Source of the DNA: Flavipsychrobacter sp.
Lineage (GTDB): Bacteria; Bacteroidota; Bacteroidia; Chitinophagales; Chitinophagaceae
NCBI GenBank assembly: GCA_041392855.1
Contig: JAWKLD010000001.1
Span: forward strand, 792,001 to 856,000
Reading direction: 5' to 3'
Length of the DNA: 64,000 nucleotides
Shown here piece by piece: positions 59,567 through 64,000 of the stretch (its first letter is position 1; the number at the start of each line of letters is the position of its first letter). A program made the position numbers and the translations under genes. The notes beneath the pieces are model-generated. The model was given only the letters and a program-made list of their open reading frames with translations. It ran no database searches and was not told the DNA's origin.

Positions 59567-60871
59567 TTATTTATGAGTACGATTAATTTTATAACCTAAT
59601 GAGAATCGAAGTCTCGTAGCATTGTAGGCGTCTCTTATGTCGGGGTTGGGGATATAACTTAAGTCTGATGAGTTTTGGTATATAGATATATTGAGCAGCA
59701 TTTTGTCTATAGGCCTAAAGTTTACACCTAAGGTGTATCCTGTTCTTAACTTGAAGTCAGTAGGATTTTTATAATCATCATCATTGTCCGATATGCAATT
59801 GCATTTTGGTTCAAACAATACAATTCCATTGTTGTTTTGAGGGAATATGAAAGGTACTTCTAAAAGAGAGTCTTGGTATATTTTAGTATATCTGGTTTCC
59901 TTCTTAGTGATTTGAGGTAGTTTGCCGTAAACAAAATTTATACCGGCAACAAGCGATACTTTTTTAGAAAAAGCATATTCCCAAAATATAGGTAATTCTA
60001 TATCCCACATGTTTCTATTTAAAGCATATTTGGCGTCTATCGAATCGTATATCTCTGTATAATGATAGTCGTAGGTGTTTGGTATATTGGAGTTTTGATT
60101 GATGTCTACATTATAGTAAGGTGTATTGTAAAAAGTTAATCGTTCAGGTAAGGATATCTGATTGATATTGCCAAACTTAAAGCCTGGACTAATGCCTACA
60201 TAAAGTTTTGGTGCTACTCTATATCTTAATTGCAAGGATGCGATCGTAGTATTGATACCGGTAAATCCGGTGTTAGTTTCTGCGCCTAAACTGAAGGTTA
60301 TATCAATATTTCCTTTTTCATCGGTCGGGATGAGATTTTTGATGCTGTTGGGTGAATAGCTGTTTGTGGCTAAAAGTCCCTGTACATTTTTACTTGTATT
60401 ATTCAGTTTATTGTCTTGTTTTAGCTCTGCTCTAAGTAGGTTTATAGATGTATTAGTAGTAAGCTTTGCTAGGTTTAATTGTATAGCGTTATTCGTAATT
60501 GGTGCATTTTGTTGTTGAGGGTTAATAGATGTCGTAGGTATAGTTAAGAAACTGTCTATGCTGTTAGTAGGTATTTTGTTTAGTTGTTGTTCTTGTTTTT
60601 TATAGATCACTTTTTTAGTGGTCACAACAGGTTTGTCAATTACGGTCTTATTACTAAATAGAGGTGTGGCTACATAACCTACAGCAGCAGCAGCCGAAAG
60701 CCCTGCTAAGTAAGGCAGCCATTTTAAGTACTTAGGGTTGATGAACCGACGTTTCTTATTAGCGCCTATCGTTTCTTCAAAAAGGCTAAATTCCTCACTG
60801 GTAATTGGCTCAGTGTGGTTGTCTAGCTCTTCTTTGAAAAAGTCGTCAATATGTTTTTTGTCGTTATTCAT
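59567..60871 (-). CDS. Membrane-anchored protein with C-terminal beta-barrel-like domain, paired with ECF sigma factor
   Basis: 434 residues. The N-terminal ~50 residues are charged and cytosolic-looking (MNNDKKHIDDFFKEELDNHT), followed by one membrane helix at about 50-70 (WLPYLAGLSAAAAVGYVATPLF). This layout is typical of Bacteroidota anti-sigma factors. A Thr/Asn-rich linker (to about 185) leads to a region with the look of a PorT/OMP_b-brl domain: ITFSLGAETNTGFTGINT, LQLRYRVAPKLYVGISPGFKFGNI, WDIELPIFWEYAFSKKVSLVAGINFVYGKL, RLRFSLGYKINRTHK. It directly abuts the sigma gene stop. Inferred as anti-sigma with a periplasmic or outer membrane sensing part. Confidence 0.7.
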   Translation of the reverse strand: MNNDKKHIDDFFKEELDNHTEPITSEEFSLFEETIGANKKRRFINPKYLKWLPYLAGLSAAAAVGYVATPLFSNKTVIDKPVVTTKKVIYKKQEQQLNKIPTNSIDSFLTIPTTSINPQQQNAPITNNAIQLNLAKLTTNTSINLLRAELKQDNKLNNTSKNVQGLLATNSYSPNSIKNLIPTDEKGNIDITFSLGAETNTGFTGINTTIASLQLRYRVAPKLYVGISPGFKFGNINQISLPERLTFYNTPYYNVDINQNSNIPNTYDYHYTEIYDSIDAKYALNRNMWDIELPIFWEYAFSKKVSLVAGINFVYGKLPQITKKETRYTKIYQDSLLEVPFIFPQNNNGIVLFEPKCNCISDNDDDYKNPTDFKLRTGYTLGVNFRPIDKMLLNISIYQNSSDLSYIPNPDIRDAYNATRLRFSLGYKINRTHK

Positions 60872-61471
60872 TTATTTAGGCATTAGCCTTTCAAGTTTTT
60901 CTTTAAGTCTTTTCCTTGCATCACTTAAGTACCACCTACTATTATTCTCGGTTATAGTAAGTAACGTAGATATTTCTTTATGTGTTAGGTTTTCAAATAC
61001 AAATAAATTAAAAACTGTTTTTTGAGTATCGGGCAAGTCCTGTATTAGTTGCAATAGCTCTTTATATGCAATTTTGCCGTTGATGTCATCAGGTACGTAT
61101 ACATCCTGTTCTGTGTAGTCTATATAATGTGTATCCTTATGCTTCATGTTTTTACGAACATGATCAATGATCGTATTCACAGCTATGGTACGTATCCATG
61201 CTTTGAAGGCACCGGTGGGTTTATATTTATCTAGCTTGATGAATATTTTGCTGAAAATGTCGTTAAGTAGGTCTTTTACGGTCTCGGTGTCAGATATATA
61301 CCTTACGATCACCCCTTTTAAAAAAGGAGCGTATTGCTCGTACAGCAGTCGTTGAGCTTTTAAGTCACCTTCAATACAGTTTTGTATTAAGAAAACTACA
61401 GAGTCTGTTTCCGTATCTCTAGTGTCTAAACCCAATTTTTTAATAATATCAGTGTTTCCTGCCAAATACAT
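60872..61471 (-). CDS. ECF-type RNA polymerase sigma factor
   Basis: 199 residues. Region 2 spans about 35-105 (AQRLLYEQYAPFLKGVIVRYISD, DLLNDIFSKIFIKLDKYKPTG, FKAWIRTIAVNTIIDHVRKN), with the hallmark ...WI..IA.N...D..R. Region 4 spans about 140-195 (LQLIQDLPDTQKTVFNLFVFENLTHKEISTLL, a helix-turn-helix with T-H-K-E-I). Expected to direct RNA polymerase to a small regulon, probably including its own operon, when the downstream membrane protein releases it. A perfect 18-bp palindrome lies 30 bp upstream of the start. Confidence 0.9.
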   Translation of the reverse strand: MYLAGNTDIIKKLGLDTRDTETDSVVFLIQNCIEGDLKAQRLLYEQYAPFLKGVIVRYISDTETVKDLLNDIFSKIFIKLDKYKPTGAFKAWIRTIAVNTIIDHVRKNMKHKDTHYIDYTEQDVYVPDDINGKIAYKELLQLIQDLPDTQKTVFNLFVFENLTHKEISTLLTITENNSRWYLSDARKRLKEKLERLMPK

Positions 61472-61501
61472 CTACCTGTTAGTATAGACTTATGAGTATT
61501 C

Positions 61502-61519
61502 TACTCCATAAATGGAGTA
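61502..61519. promoter_or_regulatory. Perfect palindrome upstream of the sigma-factor operon
   Basis: TACTCCAT-AA-ATGGAGTA: 8-bp arms with 2-bp centre, 30 bp upstream of the ATG at 61471. It is a good candidate for an operator of a dimeric regulator; alternatively it forms a hairpin in the leader. Confidence 0.5.
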
Positions 61520-61652
61520 ACGTAAATAGTATGTATGATGTTAGGAGGTGTGGTATATTTTTATTTACACCATTTGAATTGCACTTTAACTGTAAGTAAA
61601 ACTGTTATATTTTATGAATATATATGTCACAGTAAGGTAGAATGTGCTATAT

Positions 61653-61684
61653 AAAAAAAGCTGCACAACTGTGCAGCTTTTTAT
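61653..61684 (-). terminator. Terminator after recA
   Basis: AAAAAGCTGCAC-AACT-GTGCAGCTTTTT, 12 pairs; works in both directions. It is 22 bp after the recA stop. Confidence 0.85.
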
Positions 61685-61706
61685 CGTTCTATATTTTTTG
61701 CTTAGC

Positions 61707-62732
61707 CTATGCTTCGGCCTTTACTTTTGTGTCTATTTCCTCGGCAGGTTGTAGCTGCTCACGTATTTTAGCTTCTACTTCTTCCATTACCTCAGGGTTG
61801 TCTTTCAAGAAGGTTTTTACTGCTTCACGACCTTGTCCTATCTTGCTATCTCCGTAGCTAAACCAAGAACCGCTCTTGTTTAAGATGCCTAGATCTACAC
61901 CCATGTCAATAATTTCGCCCACTTTGCTAATACCATTACCATAGATAATATCAAACTCTACGATGCGGAATGGAGGAGCTACTTTATTTTTCACCACTTT
62001 TACTCTTGTGCGGTTACCGCTGGCAATGTCACCATCTTTAATCTGTGCTATTCTGCGGATGTCTAAACGTACTGAAGAGTAGAACTTCAGGGCATTACCT
62101 CCGGTAGTTGTTTCTGGATTACCGAACATGACACCAATTTTTTCACGAAGTTGGTTGATGAAGATACAGCAACAGCCTGTACGGTTGATAGTGGCAGTAA
62201 GCTTACGTAGCGCCTGGCTCATTAGTCTTGCTTGCAAGCCCATTTTGCTGTCGCCCATTTCGCCTTCCAACTCGCCTTTAGGTACTAGTGCTGCTACAGA
62301 GTCTACCACAACCACATCTAGTGCTCCTGAAGAGATTAGACGGTCTGCGATCTCCAATGCCTGCTCTCCATAGTCTGGTTGAGATACGATAAGATTATCT
62401 ACATCTACGCCTAGTTTTCGTGCATAGCTGGCATCAAAAGCGTGTTCTGCATCTATAATAGCACAAATACCGCCTTTCTTCTGCGCTTCGGCTATGGTAT
62501 GTATAGCTATGGTTGTTTTACCTGAAGATTCCGGTCCATATATCTCTATGATACGCCCTCTAGGGAAGCCGCCTACACCTAAGGCCACATCCAACCCTAA
62601 TGACCCTGTGCTAATTGTCTCAATATTTACCTGTTGCTTATCGCCCAGCATCATAACCGAGCCTTTGCCATAATCCTTCTCGATCTTGTCTAGAGCGAGC
62701 TTTAATACTTTCATTTTGTCATCTGCTGCCAT
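61707..62732 (-). CDS. recA: Recombinase RecA
   Basis: 341 residues, normal length. Walker A is GPESSGKT at 66-73; the adjacent AIIDAEHAFD carries the catalytic Glu; Walker B is LDVVVVDSVAAL; the L1/L2 DNA-binding loops are EGEMGDSKMGLQARLMSQALRKL (described by its ends) and FGNPETTTGGNALKFY. The C-terminal tail is acidic. Drives strand exchange in homologous recombination and, in bacteria with LexA, SOS induction. Single gene with its own terminator. Confidence 0.97.
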   Translation of the reverse strand: MAADDKMKVLKLALDKIEKDYGKGSVMMLGDKQQVNIETISTGSLGLDVALGVGGFPRGRIIEIYGPESSGKTTIAIHTIAEAQKKGGICAIIDAEHAFDASYARKLGVDVDNLIVSQPDYGEQALEIADRLISSGALDVVVVDSVAALVPKGELEGEMGDSKMGLQARLMSQALRKLTATINRTGCCCIFINQLREKIGVMFGNPETTTGGNALKFYSSVRLDIRRIAQIKDGDIASGNRTRVKVVKNKVAPPFRIVEFDIIYGNGISKVGEIIDMGVDLGILNKSGSWFSYGDSKIGQGREAVKTFLKDNPEVMEEVEAKIREQLQPAEEIDTKVKAEA

Positions 62733-62772
62733 GCTAAATGTATTTTAAGTGTTAGTTTTTGTAATTATTGGT

Positions 62773-62806
62773 CAAACATACAACTTTTTTGAACAAGCTG
62801 TACAAA
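62773..62806 (-). promoter_or_regulatory. Candidate promoter of recA
   Basis: On the minus strand TATGTTTG (62773-62780) matches TAnnTTTG, and TTTG (62803-62806) lies 22 bp upstream, longer than the usual 17-20. Distance to the ATG is 40 bp. No clear LexA-like palindrome is seen. Confidence 0.35.
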
Positions 62807-62985
62807 TGTTTATACTTTTGTTTAAAAATATTTTCTCTATTATCTAAATTACAGCAAATACAGCCCTTTCGTCAAGGTTTTTACTAACAATAGTGGGTAA
62901 TCAGTTTATGCAGAAATAACTCAATGAATTATGTAATTGTATAATGTGATTTGTGATATTGTGTATCAACCATAAACAATACGTC

Positions 62986-64000
62986 ATGAAAAAACATTGG
63001 TCTATCAAGTATTTATTGTTCCTCATCATACCATTACTGCTATCTATTGCTATGTCTTCTTGCGATAGTTGCAACCCGACAGATACTGCTACTAACTATG
63101 AAGAAAATGTAGTGTATCAAAGTAACGATACGGCGTCGCTATATAACAATACAGCAGTTGATTACAATAGTCCGAATTATGAGGTAATGTATATCAGGGT
63201 GCCTAATGACCCAGATACGGGTATATTTATTAGAAAAGTAAAAGATTCAGGTACACACCATAGAAGAGCTATACAAGGTAGGGTATTGAGAGGCACGTTT
63301 GTAATAGATAGTCCTAACTATCGCACTACTTTTGTGTATGCGGTGTATGAGCCCGACTCTGGCTGTGATAGAACACGATGGTTCTCTTTTGTAAATCCAA
63401 GCATTGAGGTGTCTACTTATGGTGGCAGGTATCGTAAGATGACCTATAAAGGCAAGGTGAAGGCTAGTACAGGGCTGCCTTTTAACTTCGATAAATGGAA
63501 TAAGGACTATCAAAAAAAATGGGTGGACACGACTAATAAGCGAAGAAAGAGCAATGGCGAAAGGCTATTGCGCAAAGTATCTCCCAACGATAGCATGAAG
63601 GATGCTTACCCATATATGCCACTGCCTACGCCTGAGGGTACAGGCTTTTTAGACGCTCCGATATTTTCTAAAAGGCTTCCTGGTAGAAATATTACCACTA
63701 AGGCAGAGCAGATATTTGCCCAATTCAGAGGGATAAAGAAATGTGTTGTAAACAACAGAAGAGCACCAAGTGCTGATTCGGGTATGGTGAAAATAACTAC
63801 AAGGGGGCGTACATATCTGTATTGTGTAGATAGGGTAGCACCAGAATGTTTGGGGTATTTTTCATGGACAACTGTGGAGACAGATACCATGAGAGTGAAA
63901 TGGGTAAAAGCTACAGGTAGGGACTGTGATGGCATACAGCTAGGGCAAACAGGAACGCGATGGGCGCCTCGTTTCTATTTTACAGGAGCTACTACAATTA
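62986..64000 (+). CDS. Hypothetical lipoprotein, cut by right edge
   Basis: ATG at 62986; 338 codons are open to the end of the window with no stop. The leader (MKKHWSIKYLLFLIIPLLLS, ending IAMSSC with Cys26) is a lipobox. The mature part starts with a short linker rich in Asn and Thr, followed by a beta-rich region (YEVMYIRVPNDPDTGIFI, FVIDSPNYRTTFVYAVY). Near 270-310 are CVVNNRRAPS, YLYCVDRVAPEC and GRDCDG, with several cysteines. No known family. The C-terminus lies outside the window, so a sorting signal cannot be excluded. Confidence 0.7.
   Translation, partial: MKKHWSIKYLLFLIIPLLLSIAMSSCDSCNPTDTATNYEENVVYQSNDTASLYNNTAVDYNSPNYEVMYIRVPNDPDTGIFIRKVKDSGTHHRRAIQGRVLRGTFVIDSPNYRTTFVYAVYEPDSGCDRTRWFSFVNPSIEVSTYGGRYRKMTYKGKVKASTGLPFNFDKWNKDYQKKWVDTTNKRRKSNGERLLRKVSPNDSMKDAYPYMPLPTPEGTGFLDAPIFSKRLPGRNITTKAEQIFAQFRGIKKCVVNNRRAPSADSGMVKITTRGRTYLYCVDRVAPECLGYFSWTTVETDTMRVKWVKATGRDCDGIQLGQTGTRWAPRFYFTGATTI

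Noticed and set aside
62740..62985. LexA-type operator before recA
   Set aside because: No clear dyad was found between the -33 region and the ATG.

Overview
The window is low-GC chromosomal DNA from a gliding-type Bacteroidota, most likely a Chitinophagales/Chitinophagaceae relative (inference from gene content, not a database match). The pointers are several secreted proteins with type A or type B type IX secretion (T9SS) C-terminal signals, SprB-repeat and gliding-motility C-terminal modules, many short-leader lipoproteins, an ECF sigma factor beside a membrane-anchored beta-barrel protein, and Bacteroidota promoters (TTTG, 18 bp, TAnnTTTG). There are no tRNA, rRNA or CRISPR loci.

Layout. 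1-2.4 kb: the 5' part of a beta-propeller sensor gene and a DNRLRE-like secreted protein. 2.4-11.7 kb: one giant secreted protein of about 25 Ig-like units of about 97 residues, interrupted by two close frameshifts. 11.7-22.2 kb: small membrane and hypothetical genes, a 1001-residue T9SS type B protein, a HEPN-like/TfoX-like gene pair, a radical SAM (SplB-like) and HEAT-repeat DNA-alkylation-repair pair, lipoproteins and an esterase. 22.4-24.3 kb: htpG behind a possible sigma-54 promoter.

24.3-29.7 kb: a 5,359-bp IS1595-family transposon with 25-bp inverted ends (one mismatch) and an 8-bp target duplication, inserted in the loop of the htpG terminator. Besides the transposase it carries five unfamiliar protein genes, a 47-codon small ORF, two tandem predicted small RNAs and a nested inverted-repeat structure. 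The second small RNA has 16 nt of perfect complementarity to the short leader of the neighbouring passenger gene, which suggests an RNA-regulated gene module. This is the most unusual part of the window.

29.7-43 kb: T9SS proteins, mosaic intergenic repeats, two tandem MDR oxidoreductases, lipoproteins, an AraC regulator, and a run of MORN/TonB modules. 43-53 kb: housekeeping genes (mitochondrial-type citrate synthase, a deoxyhypusine-synthase-like protein lacking the catalytic lysine, GNAT, a phytoene-desaturase-like FAD enzyme, phosphoglucosamine mutase-like enzyme, M16 protease, GH3 hydrolase). 53-64 kb: a 1507-residue SprB-repeat adhesin, a T9SS type A protein, a lipoprotein plus beta-barrel plus ECF sigma operon, recA, and a lipoprotein cut by the right edge.

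Functionally the window is dominated by cell-surface and secreted proteins, with scattered central metabolism and DNA repair. Many genes sit in short operons bounded by clear hairpin terminators, several of them shared by convergent genes.
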